NCBI RefSeq assembly: GCF_019084075.1
Contig: NZ_JAHREN010000001.1
Location: forward strand, 3,631,501-3,695,500
Direction of reading: 5' to 3'
DNA: 64,000 bases
Source: Siccirubricoccus sp. G192
GTDB taxonomy: Bacteria; Pseudomonadota; Alphaproteobacteria; Acetobacterales; Acetobacteraceae
Shown piece after piece: positions 54,473 to 64,000 of this stretch (positions are counted from its first letter, which is position 1; the number at the start of each line of letters is the position of its first letter). The position numbers were made by a program, and so were the translations under genes. Below the pieces are notes generated by a model. The model worked only from the letters and a program-made list of their open reading frames with translations, was not told the origin of the DNA and did not search any database.

Positions 54473-56241
54473 GGCTCTTCCGCAGGAAGCGTGGTTGGTG
54501 CTGGCCGGTGCGCTGCGGCTGGCTGCGGCGCCGCCGGCCGGGCGGTAATATTCGGAATGACGGACCTTTATCTCCTGCCAGGATGCCGCATCCGGGAGGT
54601 CACCCACCCGGACGCGAGCAACATCCAAATCGCTGCTGAGGCTCGGCAGCGGAACGGCCATTGTCCGGATTGTGGTGAGGCGAGCCATGCTGTCCACAGC
54701 CGCACGGTTCGGCACCCTGCCGACCTGCCCTGCCTTGGCCGCCAGGTACGCCTCCAACTTCAGGTGAGGCGCCTGTACTGCCGCAATCCGGCATGCTCGC
54801 GGCGGACCTTTGTTGAGCGACTGCCCAGCCTGATCGCGCCGCGGGCGCAGCGCACTGACCGGCTGGCGACGGCGCAGGGACGGGTTGGCGTTGCCATGGG
54901 TGGCAAGGCGGGCGCGCGCATGCTGCAGCAAATTGGGATGCCGACCAGCGGCGACACGGTGCTGCGCCTGGTGCGCCGCTTGCCCCTGCCGCGTTGCCAG
55001 GCTCCGCATGTGCTTGGTGTTGACGACTGGGCCCGGCGCAAGGGCCAGACCTATGGGACGATCCTGGTTGACCTGGAGCGGCATCGCGTCATCGACCTGC
55101 TGCCGGACCGGAGTGCCCCGACGCTGACCGACTGGCTCCGGCGCCATCGCGGGATCCGGATCGTCGCGCGTGACCGCTCGACCGAGTACGCCCGCGGCAT
55201 TGGGCTCGGGGCGCCCCGGGCCGTGCAGGTTGCCGATCGCTGGCACCTGCTGCTGAACCTTCGGCAGATGGCCGAGCGCTGGCTGGCCGGGGTGCATGGC
55301 AGGCTCCGGCGCCTGCCGCCCATCCCGCGTCGGCCGCCTGGCCCGGCGCGGCGGACGAGCGCGTTCCCACGCAGCCAGGCCGAGCGGGCGGCCAGCGCCG
55401 ATAGCCGGGCGCGCTGGAAGGCGCTCTACGATGAGGTTCGGCGCCGCATCGCGGCCGGCGAACCGCTGCTCACCATCAGCCGCCGCATGAGGCTGGCTCG
55501 CGGGACGGTGCGGAAGTTCGCCGATGCCGAGAGCTTTCCGGAGCGGGCGGTCCGGCCTCCCGGTCCCAGTATTCTGGATCCCTACCTCGACCACCTGGAG
55601 GCACGACTTGCGACCGGATGCGAGAACGCGATGGCGCTGTGGCGCGAACTGCGTGACCGCGGATTCCGCGGAACGGCGAGACAGGTCCACCGCTGGCTGG
55701 GCCCGCGACGAACGACACGCTCGAAACACACGCCACAGCGCGCAGGAGGAGCGCTGCCGGCCGCGCCATCTCCTGGGGATGACAGTGCACCGGCGCTCCC
55801 CTCGCCGAAGCAACTCGCCTGGTATCTGACGCGGCCGAGGGACCAGCTCAGCGAGGAGGAAGCTGCGGCCATCGCCCGCTTGGAGCAGGACGCCGAAGCT
55901 GCCACCGTCGCCGGGCTGGTCCGCCGGCTCGCAGACCTCCTGCGTAGCTGCTGTGTCAGCGCCAAGACGCGGTGCGGCGCACCGATTACCACCCTCGACG
56001 GCTGGCTCCGGGACGCCAGGAGGAGCGGTGTGGCCGCCATCACCACCTTTGCCGCCAGCCTTCAACAGGACGGGGCGGCGGTGAAAGCCGCTCTCACTAC
56101 TTCATGGAGCAGCGGACAAACGGAGGGACAGGTAGGCAAGCTGAAGATGTTGAAGCGCCAGACCTTCGGACGCAGCAGCTTCGATCTCCTCAGGCGCCGC
56201 GTGCTCCTCGCCGCTTGAACCACGCTTCCTGCGGAAGAGCC
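54473..56241 (+). mobile_element. ISL3-family insertion sequence, copy 3
   Basis: 1769 bp with the same perfect 24-bp ends. Exact 8-bp duplication ACCGAGAC (54465-54472 and 56242-56249), the reverse complement of that around copy 2, because the whole IS3 nest is inverted. It differs from copies 1 and 2 by one noticed base upstream of the gene (GGCTGGCTGC in place of GGCTAGCTGC). Confidence 0.97.
54557..56218 (+). CDS. ISL3-family transposase (copy 3)
   Basis: 553 residues from the ATG at 54557. Sequence and motifs are as in copies 1 and 2, with no difference noticed in the protein. Intact. Confidence 0.95.
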   Translation: MTDLYLLPGCRIREVTHPDASNIQIAAEARQRNGHCPDCGEASHAVHSRTVRHPADLPCLGRQVRLQLQVRRLYCRNPACSRRTFVERLPSLIAPRAQRTDRLATAQGRVGVAMGGKAGARMLQQIGMPTSGDTVLRLVRRLPLPRCQAPHVLGVDDWARRKGQTYGTILVDLERHRVIDLLPDRSAPTLTDWLRRHRGIRIVARDRSTEYARGIGLGAPRAVQVADRWHLLLNLRQMAERWLAGVHGRLRRLPPIPRRPPGPARRTSAFPRSQAERAASADSRARWKALYDEVRRRIAAGEPLLTISRRMRLARGTVRKFADAESFPERAVRPPGPSILDPYLDHLEARLATGCENAMALWRELRDRGFRGTARQVHRWLGPRRTTRSKHTPQRAGGALPAAPSPGDDSAPALPSPKQLAWYLTRPRDQLSEEEAAAIARLEQDAEAATVAGLVRRLADLLRSCCVSAKTRCGAPITTLDGWLRDARRSGVAAITTFAASLQQDGAAVKAALTTSWSSGQTEGQVGKLKMLKRQTFGRSSFDLLRRRVLLAA

Positions 56242-56268
56242 ACCGAGACGGGGCAAACCCAAATCCAC

Positions 56269-56714
56269 TACGCCGACCTGAAGGCGTACCAACGAGAGCC
56301 CAGCCGGCGCCGCCGGGCCGAGTTGCGGGTACGCTTCGAGCGCATCTTCAAGCGCCGCACCGGCTTCGTCGTGCTCGACCGATTGCTCGAGCGCCTGCAC
56401 GCCAACAAGGTGGAACTGCTGCAGGGGCTGGACCACCCCGAAATCCCGCTGCACACCAACGGATCGGAAAACGACATCCGTGCCCAGGTCACCCGGCGCA
56501 AGATCAGCGGCGGCACCCGAAGCGACATGGGGCGCGACTGCCGTGACGCCTTCCTCGGCCTGGCCAAGACCTGCACCAAGCTCGGCCTCAGCTTCTGGGA
56601 CTACCTCGGCGCCCGGCTCGGCATCGCCGGCCAGCCCACCATCCCGTACCTGCCCGACCTGGTCAGAGCGCGCTGCCAGAACGCCTGAACGCCACAGGTT
56701 TTGCCCCACTTACC
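56269..56714 (+). mobile_element. ISBst12/IS66-like element, 3' remnant
   Basis: Carries the last 139 codons of the transposase ('ADLKAYQREPSRRRRAELRV' to 'LPDLVRARCQNA', stop at 56688) and the complete right terminal repeat ending ACAGGTTTTGCCCCACTTAC at 56714. It differs from the intact element by V for A in 'HANKVELLQGL'. The left part was lost at the IS3-B boundary; the 7 bases 56262-56268 belong to neither. Confidence 0.9.
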
Positions 56715-56851
56715 GAGGCCGCCCTGAAGCTGCTGTTTCTGGTCTTGAACCGGGCCGAGAAGGCCTGGATCATGCCGCCGCGTGAGTGGGCCATGGCCAA
56801 GGCACAATTCGCCGTTCTGTTCGGCGAGCGATTCACCAGGGCCATGGCGTG
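56715..56851 (+). pseudogene. IS256-family transposase, C-terminal scrap
   Basis: Directly after the IS66-like end the frame reads 'EAALKLLFLVLNRAEKAWIM', 'PPREWAMAKAQFAVLFGERF', then TRAMA and stop. This is the terminal 45 residues of an IS256 transposase of a different subgroup from that at 13258. The IS66-like element evidently inserted into that gene. Confidence 0.75.
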
Positions 56852-56867
56852 ACGGTGTGCAACCGCT

Positions 56868-57230
56868 CAGCCGCACACGGAAATCCCGACACTCCCCGAC
56901 CTCACTCGGCAAACGCCCGAGCGCCAGCTTGAAAGCCGGGTCGCGCCGGAGGCTATCGGCGTCGTTGGCATCCTCATAGCCGGCCGAGATCATCAGCATG
57001 CGGAAGCGCAGGATGTCGGCTACCTCATGCCGGACCCGCTCCGCCAGCCGCGGGTCGTCGATGCCGGCGGCCAGGCGCTCGGCAATGCCGAGACGCTGCT
57101 CGACCTCGCGCAGCGCCAGCACGCTCGCATCGGAGGAAAGCTGCCCGCCGTCGAAGCGGGTGATGAGAGATTTGCCCGCGACGGGTGACAGGCCGGGCAG
57201 CGGCGGCGTAGCTTCAACTTTGGCGGGCAT
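56868..57230 (-). pseudogene. IS1380-family transposase, N-terminal fragment
   Basis: From the ATG at 57230: 'MPAKVEATPPLPGLSPVAGK', 'SLITRFDGGQLSSDASVLAL', 'REVEQRLGIAERLAAGIDDP', 'VADILRFRMLMISAGYEDAN' and 'DADSLRRDPAFKLALGRLP', then cut at about 56870. The first catalytic region (GYEDANDADSLRRDP) is present. The rest is missing. Confidence 0.85.
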
Positions 57231-57401
57231 GGGCTCCGGAAGCGGCTGGATATGGGTGTCGCAACCAATTCCTATTGCTGGTCAAAGGCTTGCACCATGC
57301 CCGCCAGCCCTCGTGCATGATCCGGGCTAGCATGTATACTCAGACGCCGCTGGCTGTGACAGACGATCCCCTAGATCTAGCACTGGCCAATTTCCGGAGG
57401 G

Positions 57402-58490
57402 TTGTTCGATGGACGTTGTGTTGTGACGCTGTCTCTCACCATCTCGCCGCCGTGGGAGTCACCTGTCTGGTATGAAGCCACGGTGCAGTTGGCGCTCCAG
57501 GACCTCTGCGCGGCGCGCGATGTCGTCTTCGACGTTGGCGCGAACATCGGCGGCATAGCTACCATGGCAGCGCAGCATGTGGGCCCAACAGGCAGGGTCG
57601 TTGCCTTCGAGGCAAGCCCGCGAAATCTGGCTCAGTTGCACTACAATCTGGCGGCGCTGCATGCCGTGAACGTTAACGTCGTGCCGGTTGCAGTCGCAGG
57701 CGAGGACGGACAGCTGCTTGGCTTCTATTATGGGGGCTCCGCGGTCGCCGACAGCCTGGCGCAACTCCGGGCCGGACCGCCTGACGCTTTCGTGCCATCC
57801 GTCACTCTCGACGCGTTCTGCGCACGTTCGGGCCTAGTACCAGACGTGGTGAAAATGGACATTGAAGGCGGTGAGTTCGATGCCCTGGCGGGATTCATGA
57901 TGCAGCTTGAGCGCCCATCGCCGCCGCCGCTGGTTCTGGAAGTCACGAGCCGTGTCATGGAACTGCATGCTCTGCTTTCGAGCCTAGGCTATTCAGGCGT
58001 TGACCTGTCAACCTATGGGCGCTTTGATCCGGCGGCCGCGGCGCAGGGCATCAGCAATGTCCTCTACGTGCATCCGCGCAACACGAAGGGCGTCCGCTAT
58101 CTCCACGGACGCAAGGTAGCGACGCGCAACATCGACTGGAGGCTACCTGAGTTAAGCTCTGGCGGCGGTATCGCACGGGGCAAAGGACCGGAAGAAATCG
58201 AGGCCGGCGCTTCCATCCAGTTTGGTCGCCTTGAACCTGGGCGTTACATTCTTGAGTTTCAGGGCGGAAGCATAGGAACGGATGTCGAGGCGGAGATCGC
58301 GATCGGCATGCCAGGCCGGACCCTCTCGCTCCACATAGCCATGCTGAGCCACTTGGTGCGGCATTACTCGAGTATGCCGTTCCATGTCCCTATCGCTGCG
58401 GATGTCCACCTTCGGCTAAAGCGTGCGCCTCTCGAAACCTTTCGCGCTGCTCTTGGATCCTTATCAGTCAGCCGTGTCGAATTTCAATGA
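57402..58490 (+). CDS. FkbM-family SAM-dependent methyltransferase with C-terminal extension
   Basis: Up to 362 residues from a TTG at 57402; a GTG at 57423 is the other candidate. GGAGG at 57396-57400 is too close for the first and better spaced for the second. 'ARDVVFDVGANIGGIATMAA' is the SAM motif, 'VVAFEASPRNLAQLHYNLA' motif II and 'VPDVVKMDIEGGEFDALAGF' the FkbM signature. Residues 1-225 are the methyltransferase. The rest ('EIEAGASIQFGRLEPGRYIL' to 'ALGSLSVSRVEFQ') is a beta-rich extension not normal for FkbM. Such enzymes often O-methylate surface sugars, which fits the glycosyltransferases 7 kb away. It may belong to the same locus, now separated by IS elements. Confidence 0.82.
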   Translation: MFDGRCVVTLSLTISPPWESPVWYEATVQLALQDLCAARDVVFDVGANIGGIATMAAQHVGPTGRVVAFEASPRNLAQLHYNLAALHAVNVNVVPVAVAGEDGQLLGFYYGGSAVADSLAQLRAGPPDAFVPSVTLDAFCARSGLVPDVVKMDIEGGEFDALAGFMMQLERPSPPPLVLEVTSRVMELHALLSSLGYSGVDLSTYGRFDPAAAAQGISNVLYVHPRNTKGVRYLHGRKVATRNIDWRLPELSSGGGIARGKGPEEIEAGASIQFGRLEPGRYILEFQGGSIGTDVEAEIAIGMPGRTLSLHIAMLSHLVRHYSSMPFHVPIAADVHLRLKRAPLETFRAALGSLSVSRVEFQ

Positions 58491-58529
58491 CCGGGCGCGC
58501 ACCCTCAAGGTAGGCATGCGAAGTCTGGC

Positions 58530-58860
58530 CAAAATTGCGTGATCGGCACTGCCCTTGGCGACGCAATCCAGGGTGACAGGAATGCCAACTATTGCGTGCG
58601 CGGCGCGGGCAGCAGCGGCACGCTGGTCGGCGGGCTGGGCTGGACATCCTTGATGGCGGCGACGAAGATCCCATCACCTACGCTGGCGCGGCACGCAAGG
58701 TCACTATTGAGCTTGCCGACGGTGCCGACACCGGCATTGCTCTCGTCTGGAACGCGACGGGAACCGACATCAAAGAAGTTGAATCGGCTGAATCGGTTAT
58801 GTTGCTGTCTGCGGCACTGGATTTGGCGGTGCTGCATGTGGAAGCCGGAACACCGTCGTG
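58530..58860 (+). pseudogene. RTX (haemolysin-type calcium-binding) repeat protein remnant
   Basis: In one frame 'VIGTALGDAIQGDRNANYCV', then after frame changes 'LDILDGGDEDPITYAGAARK', 'VTIELADGADTGIALVWNAT' and 'GTDIKEVESAESV'. This follows the RTX module order (nonapeptide GDA-x-x-G, LDGGDGxDTITYAGA, VNLATGxATG, DTLTGIENVxGS). At least two frameshifts and decayed glycines make it a pseudogene. It may come from the same secreted protein type as the beta-helix remnant at 3.8-4.15 kb. Confidence 0.6.
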
Positions 58861-58865
58861 CCTGT

Positions 58866-59005
58866 GATCGGCGCGGGCTTCATTATCTGAGCGATCTGAC
58901 CGATGCTGAATGGGCGCTGGTGCAACCGCTGATCCGGCCTGCCAAGCGGGGCGGCCGTCCTCGGACGGTGAATGTGCGGGAAGTGCTGAACTGTGCCGTC
59001 CAAAG
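58866..59005 (+). pseudogene. IS5-family transposase, N-terminal scrap
   Basis: The frame reads 'RRGLHYLSDLTDAEWALVQP', 'LIRPAKRGGRPRTVNVREVL' and NCA, the start of an IS5-family transposase (SDLTDAEWALVxPLIP ... GRPR). It is cut at about 59005, directly before the IS481 fragment on the other strand. Confidence 0.75.
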
Positions 59006-59013
59006 ACATCATT

Positions 59014-59780
59014 TCAAATTTCGTAACGCCAACTCAATGGCATACTCGCGGACCTGAAGGTATTCCCCCGCCGGGTCGTAAGCCGCACTGGCTGGCCCCA
59101 AAGCGGCGTCTTGGCTGCACGCTCGCACACCCGGCCAATCGGGCAGAGGCCGCCGAGGACCTCGTGTAGGCGATCCCAATTGTAATGGTGCACCCAGAGC
59201 GCGAGCTGCTCGCTGATGTCGGGCGCACGCGCGTCGGCGGCAGCCCAGAATTTCTCGAGCACGGTGCGCCGCGCTCGCTCCACCTTGCCGTTCAGATGCG
59301 GCGAGCGAGGCGGGATGGGGCGGAACCTGATCGCCTCGGCCATAAGGGGACGCTGAACCTTCTCCGCGAAGAACTCGGCGCCACGGTCGGTCTGCACCCG
59401 CTGGATCGCGAATGGCATCTCGTCCAGCACCTGGTCGAGGGACAACAAGGCCGCCGCGGCACTCGGGGGGCGGGCGAGGCCCGCTACCAGGTAGCAGCTG
59501 CAGTCGTCGATGGCGGTGAACTGGTACAACCCAGGCCGGATCTTGTAGTTGCCGATCTGCACCCGGTCGCCCGGCACCGGCCGGCTGTAGCGTTTCGGCC
59601 GGTGCCGCCTCCGTTTCCGCCGCGGCGGCACGCCGAGATCGTGCCGCACCAGGACCTTGTGGACGTCGAGGGCGACAACTGGAGGCCATGCAGACGGCGC
59701 AGCTCATTCCGCAGCCGCTTGACCCCGAGCCGTCGCTCCCGGCGCAGCGAGAGGATCAACTCCTCTTCCGTGCCCCCCAC
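59014..59780 (-). pseudogene. IS481-like transposase, truncated and frameshifted
   Basis: Read leftwards: 'TEEELILSLRRERRLGVKRL', 'RNELRRLHGLQLSPST', then a one-base shift near 59640, 'PRRKRRRHRPKRYSRPVPGD', 'RVQIGNYKIRPGLYQFTAID' (first D), 'AIQRVQTDRGAEFFAEKVQR' (second D) and 'PRSPHLNGKVERARRTVLEK' (E). The N-terminus is cut by IS66 copy B at 59781. This is the integrase-core transposase type of IS481; inactive here. Confidence 0.8.
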
Positions 59781-59866
59781 TGTAAGCGCGGCGTCGAGGC
59801 CCGTCTTCCTGCGGGGTGGGTAGATGTGCTGGTTCGGCGTGGAGCATGGAGCTTCGGGCCGACATT

Positions 59867-60271
59867 ATGGTCGACATTAACGATGACGCGAAGGACGGCG
59901 GCTATCGGCGTGTAGAGGTTCTGACCGGGCCTGGCCGACGGCGGAAGTGGTCTGAGGACGACAAGGCGCGGATCGTGGCGGAGACGCTGCGGCCGGGCAC
60001 GGTGGTGGCCGATGTGGCGCGACGCTGGCAGGTCAGTTCGCAGCAGGTGTTCACGTGGCGTCGGGAGATGCGGCGCGCGGCGGTGGCGCCGCTGAGCTTC
60101 GTGCCGGTCGTGGCGGAGACGCCGGTGCGTGCGCCCGAGGCGGCTCTGCCATTGCCTGCGCCACCATCAATCGAGGTGGGGGTGGCCGGCGCGGTTCTGC
60201 GCGTCACGCCCGGCACTGACGTCGACCTGCTGACGGCGGTGTTGCGGGCCATTCGAGCGTCAGCGGCATGA
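59867..60271 (+). CDS. tnpA: IS66 accessory protein TnpA (copy B)
   Basis: 134 residues from the ATG at 59867, the same as TnpA of copy A as far as compared, with the same HTH. ATGA overlap with tnpB. Confidence 0.9.
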   Translation: MVDINDDAKDGGYRRVEVLTGPGRRRKWSEDDKARIVAETLRPGTVVADVARRWQVSSQQVFTWRREMRRAAVAPLSFVPVVAETPVRAPEAALPLPAPPSIEVGVAGAVLRVTPGTDVDLLTAVLRAIRASAA

Positions 60272-60624
60272 TCGCGCCGCCCGCCGGGGCGCGGATCCTG
60301 CTGGCCACCAAGCCGGTCGACTTCCGCAAGGGCGCGCACAGCCTGGCCGCGCTCGCCGTCGAGGTGCTGGGCGCCGATCCCTTTACGGGCGCGGTGCTGG
60401 TGTTCCGGTCGCGGCGCGCCGACCGGATCAAGATCCTGCTTTGGGACGGCAGCGGCCTGGTCCTCGTCTGGAAGCAACTGGAGGCCTCCACGTTCCGCTG
60501 GCCGGTGATCGTGGACGGCGTGGTCCGCCTGACGCCGGTGGAGTTCGCCGCGCTGTTCGACGGCATTGATTGGCGACGCGTCCAGGCCACGCGGGAGATT
60601 CCCACGCCGAGCGTCCCTGCATAG
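60268..60624 (+). CDS. tnpB: IS66 accessory protein TnpB (copy B)
   Basis: 118 residues, protein the same as in copy A, with at least one synonymous base change (CAGCCTGG here, CAGCTTGG in copy A). Intact. Confidence 0.92.
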   Translation: MIAPPAGARILLATKPVDFRKGAHSLAALAVEVLGADPFTGAVLVFRSRRADRIKILLWDGSGLVLVWKQLEASTFRWPVIVDGVVRLTPVEFAALFDGIDWRRVQATREIPTPSVPA

Positions 60625-60637
60625 AATCGGCGGCACG

Positions 60638-62233
60638 ATGCGCGCCGCGGATGACGACACGCCGAGCCTGCCGGAGGATGCTGCGACGCTGCGCGCGCTG
60701 CTGATCGAGACGCTGGCGAGGTGCGACACGCTCAGCACCGAGCTTGGGAGCATTACCGCCGAGCGTGATGCACTGGCGAGCCAGAATGAGCGCCTGCAGC
60801 ACCTGCTGCTGAAGCTCAAGCGCCGTCAGTTCGGCACGAAGTCCGAGCGTCTCCCGGAGGAGCAGTTGCTGTTCGCGTTCGAGGAGATCGAGGCGACGCT
60901 GGCTGGCAACGCGGCCGAGGCGGGCAAGCGGTCTCCGACGCTGCGCGATAACCAGACCAAGCGTCGCCGCGAGGGCCGCGGCGGCCTGCCGGCGCATCTG
61001 CCACGGGTCGAGCAGGTGCTGGCGCCGGAGGCGACGACCTGCCCCTGCTGCCAGGGCCCGCTGGTCGAGATCGGCAGCGACACCGCCAGGCGGCTGGACG
61101 TGATCCCCGCCCAGTTCCGCGTCGTCGTGACGAAGCGGCCGAAGCTGGCGTGTCGCGCCTGCCCCGGCGTGGTCATGCAGGAGCCCGCGCCGGCCCGCCT
61201 GATTGAGGGGGGCATGCCGACCGAGGCAACGGTCGCGCATGTGCTGGTCTCCCGCTACGCCGACCACCTGCCGCTTTATCGCCAGTCGCAGATCCTGGCG
61301 CGGCAGGGGATCGAGATCGGCCGCGAGGTGCTCGCCGACTGGGCCGGCACGGGTGCGACGGAGATCGTCCCCGTGGTCCGGCGGATGCGCGAGATCCTGC
61401 TCGGCTCGTTGCGGCTGTTCGCCGACGAGACCACCATGCCGGTCCTCGACCCAGGGCGCGGTCAGACGAAGAAGGGCTATGCCTGGGCAATCGCCCGCGA
61501 TGACCGGCCCTGGGGCGGAGTGGACCCGCCGGCGGTGGTGTTCCACTACGCGCCGGGCCGCGGCGCCGAGCATGCAAAAGCACTGCTGGCCGGCTACCAG
61601 GGCATCCTACAATGCGACGGCTACGGTGCGTACAAAACGCTGGCCGCGGCGGATGGCGGCATCACGCTGGCATTCTGCTGGAGCCATGTGCGGCGGGAAT
61701 TCATCGAACTGGCGAGGGGCAAGACCGCGCCGATCGCCCAGGAGACGTTGAAGCGCATCGCTGCCCTCTACGCGGTCGAGACGGAGCTGCGCGGCAAGCC
61801 ACCTGACCTCCGTCGAGTGGGCCGGCAGGAACAGAGCCGTCCCCTCGTCGAGGCGCTGTTCGCCTGGCTCTCGGAGCAACTGGCACGCCTGCCCGGCGGC
61901 AGCCCCACCGCGGGGGCCATCCGCTACGCGCTGAACCATCGCGACGGCTTGGTGCGGTTCCTGGATGACGGCAGGATCGAGCTCGACAACAACACCGTGG
62001 AACGCGCCATTCGGCCGATCTGTCTCAGCCGAAAGAACGCGTTATTCGCCTCCGGCGACGATGGCGGGGCAAGATGGGCGGCCGTGGCCTCCCTGGTCGA
62101 GACCTGCAAGCTGAACGGCGTCGACCCGCAGCGCTACTTCACTGACGTGCTGACCCGCCTCGTGAACGGCTGGCCCAACGGCCACATCGACGAGCTCATG
62201 CCGTGGTGCTGGGCGCCCAACCACAACGGCTGA
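60638..62233 (+). CDS. tnpC: IS66 transposase TnpC (copy B)
   Basis: 531 residues from the ATG at 60638, with the same coiled coil, zinc finger and DDE motifs as copy A. It reads 'DDRPWGGVDPP' where copy A has 'DNRPWGGTDPP', and 'NGHIDELMPW' where copy A has 'NGRIDELMPW'. Intact. Confidence 0.94.
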   Translation: MRAADDDTPSLPEDAATLRALLIETLARCDTLSTELGSITAERDALASQNERLQHLLLKLKRRQFGTKSERLPEEQLLFAFEEIEATLAGNAAEAGKRSPTLRDNQTKRRREGRGGLPAHLPRVEQVLAPEATTCPCCQGPLVEIGSDTARRLDVIPAQFRVVVTKRPKLACRACPGVVMQEPAPARLIEGGMPTEATVAHVLVSRYADHLPLYRQSQILARQGIEIGREVLADWAGTGATEIVPVVRRMREILLGSLRLFADETTMPVLDPGRGQTKKGYAWAIARDDRPWGGVDPPAVVFHYAPGRGAEHAKALLAGYQGILQCDGYGAYKTLAAADGGITLAFCWSHVRREFIELARGKTAPIAQETLKRIAALYAVETELRGKPPDLRRVGRQEQSRPLVEALFAWLSEQLARLPGGSPTAGAIRYALNHRDGLVRFLDDGRIELDNNTVERAIRPICLSRKNALFASGDDGGARWAAVASLVETCKLNGVDPQRYFTDVLTRLVNGWPNGHIDELMPWCWAPNHNG

Positions 62234-62324
62234 CCGTCAAACGCGAGCCACACGGGCCTCGTCGCCGCGCTTACTGAACCGCCCCGAGTTTGCCGGAGGC
62301 CCTACCTGTTGAGAGGATGGGGTC

Positions 62325-62650
62325 ATGACGAAGAAGACGTCGAATCGGTTTTCGCCTGAGATCCGGCAACGGGCGGTGCGGATGGTGCTGGATCACGGAG
62401 GTGACCACGCCTCGCAGTGGTCGGCCATCGGCTCGATCGCGGCGAAGATCGGCTGCACGGCCGAGACGTTGCGCAAGTGGGTTCGGCAAGCTGAGCGTGA
62501 TAGCGGCCAGCGACCCGGTGCGACGACGGAGGAGCGCGAGCGGATCAAGACCCTGGAGCGCGAGGTCCGTGAGCTGCGCCAGGCCAATGAGATCCTGCGC
62601 AAGGCGTCGGCTTATTTTGCGATGGCGGAGCTCGACCGCCGCTCGAAGCC

Positions 62651-62654
<4 letters not shown>
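62325..62654 (+). CDS. IS3-family OrfA (copy C)
   Basis: 109 residues: '[20 protein letters not shown]', HTH '[20 protein letters not shown]' and '[11 protein letters not shown]', then leucine zipper '[20 protein letters not shown]', ending [12 protein letters not shown]. Typical IS51-subgroup OrfA. Overlaps orfB by four bases. Confidence 0.93.

Positions 62655-64000
<1,346 letters not shown>

Larger units (their letters stand above)
50596..56261 (-). mobile_element. IS3-family element, copy B, with nested elements (inverted relative to copy A)
   Basis: Ends TGGGTTTGTCCCGCTCTGG at 50596 and, inverted, TGGGTTTGCCCCGTCTCGG at 56261, as in copy A. Contains ISL3 copy 3 in the same terminal-repeat position, orfA, the N-part of orfB, another IS3-family element, a truncated IS30-like element with the same insertion point, and the C-part of orfB. 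The shared guests show that A and B descend from one already nested ancestor. No flanking duplication is seen. Confidence 0.88.
59782..62274 (+). mobile_element. IS66-family insertion sequence, copy B
   Basis: 2493 bp, same ends and gene order as copy A at 15814-18306. The flanking octamers CCCCCACT and TGAACCGC differ, so no duplication remains. The right end abuts exactly the TGAACCGCCCC terminus of an IS3 element. Few differences from copy A were seen: synonymous changes, a patch in tnpC around 61500-61530, and H for R near the tnpC end. Confidence 0.93.

Noticed and set aside
15814..62274. One large composite transposon bounded by the two IS66 copies
   Set aside because: There is no common target duplication outside the pair, and the interior contains core genes such as gatCAB, ruvX and tRNA-Ser.

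Overview
The window is high-GC DNA from an alphaproteobacterium, most likely an Acetobacteraceae/Roseomonas-like Rhodospirillales. This rests on several orphan Bug-type solute receptors, a gatCAB operon divergent from ruvX, and IS families common in that group. The assignment is inference from gene content, not a database match.

Layout. 0-1.7 kb: a frameshifted peptide-type ABC solute receptor. 1.76-3.5 kb: ISL3 copy 1. 3.6-12.98 kb: accessory metabolism, with three Bug receptors (no membrane partners), an amidohydrolase, a coupled CoxG-like plus thiamine-diphosphate enzyme pair, and a metallophosphoesterase. 13.1-19.8 kb: a scrapyard of an IS256 element, an IS66 element (copy A), a truncated lytic transglycosylase, a dioxygenase stub, serine-recombinase pieces and an IS1380 piece. 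20-26.7 kb: a small lipoprotein gene, then an integrative element (sigma-like protein, TOPRIM-like protein, RepB-type primase, excisionase-like HTH, tyrosine integrase) ending at tRNA-Ser(GCU). 26.8-32.9 kb: a core block with a glutathione transferase, a TM2 protein, gatB/gatA/gatC, ruvX and a 2-hydroxyacid dehydrogenase. 33.1-45.7 kb: nested insertion sequences. 45.8-50.5 kb: a surface-glycan block (UDP-GlcNAc 2-epimerase and two glycosyltransferases). 50.6-57.2 kb: a second, inverted nest plus IS debris. 57.4-58.9 kb: an FkbM methyltransferase and an RTX remnant. 58.9-64 kb: IS5, IS481, IS66 (copy B), IS3 and IS30 material running off the edge.

The nests can be read in order. An IS3 element took an ISL3 element in its left terminal repeat (8-bp duplication GTCTCGGT) and an IS30-like element inside orfB. 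That unit now exists twice in opposite orientation, at 33556-39776 and 50596-56261. The first copy later received an ISBst12/IS66-like element (duplication AAAGAGGA). The second lost part of orfB and of the IS30 element when another IS3-family element arrived. Next to the first copy, an IS630 element was split by a third IS66 element (duplication GCTGGATG), whose tnpC gene was split in turn by a 2.5-kb serine-recombinase transposon.

The most interesting signal is that two different IS30-like elements sit at the same codon of two different IS3-family transposases, directly after the catalytic HSDxGxQ motif. This points to an element that homes into a conserved active-site sequence of other transposons. 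The second theme is the serine-recombinase transposon with two small companion ORFs. Many single-base frameshifts, several in G or C runs and one in the core gene gatB, mean that indel error in the sequence must be kept in mind.
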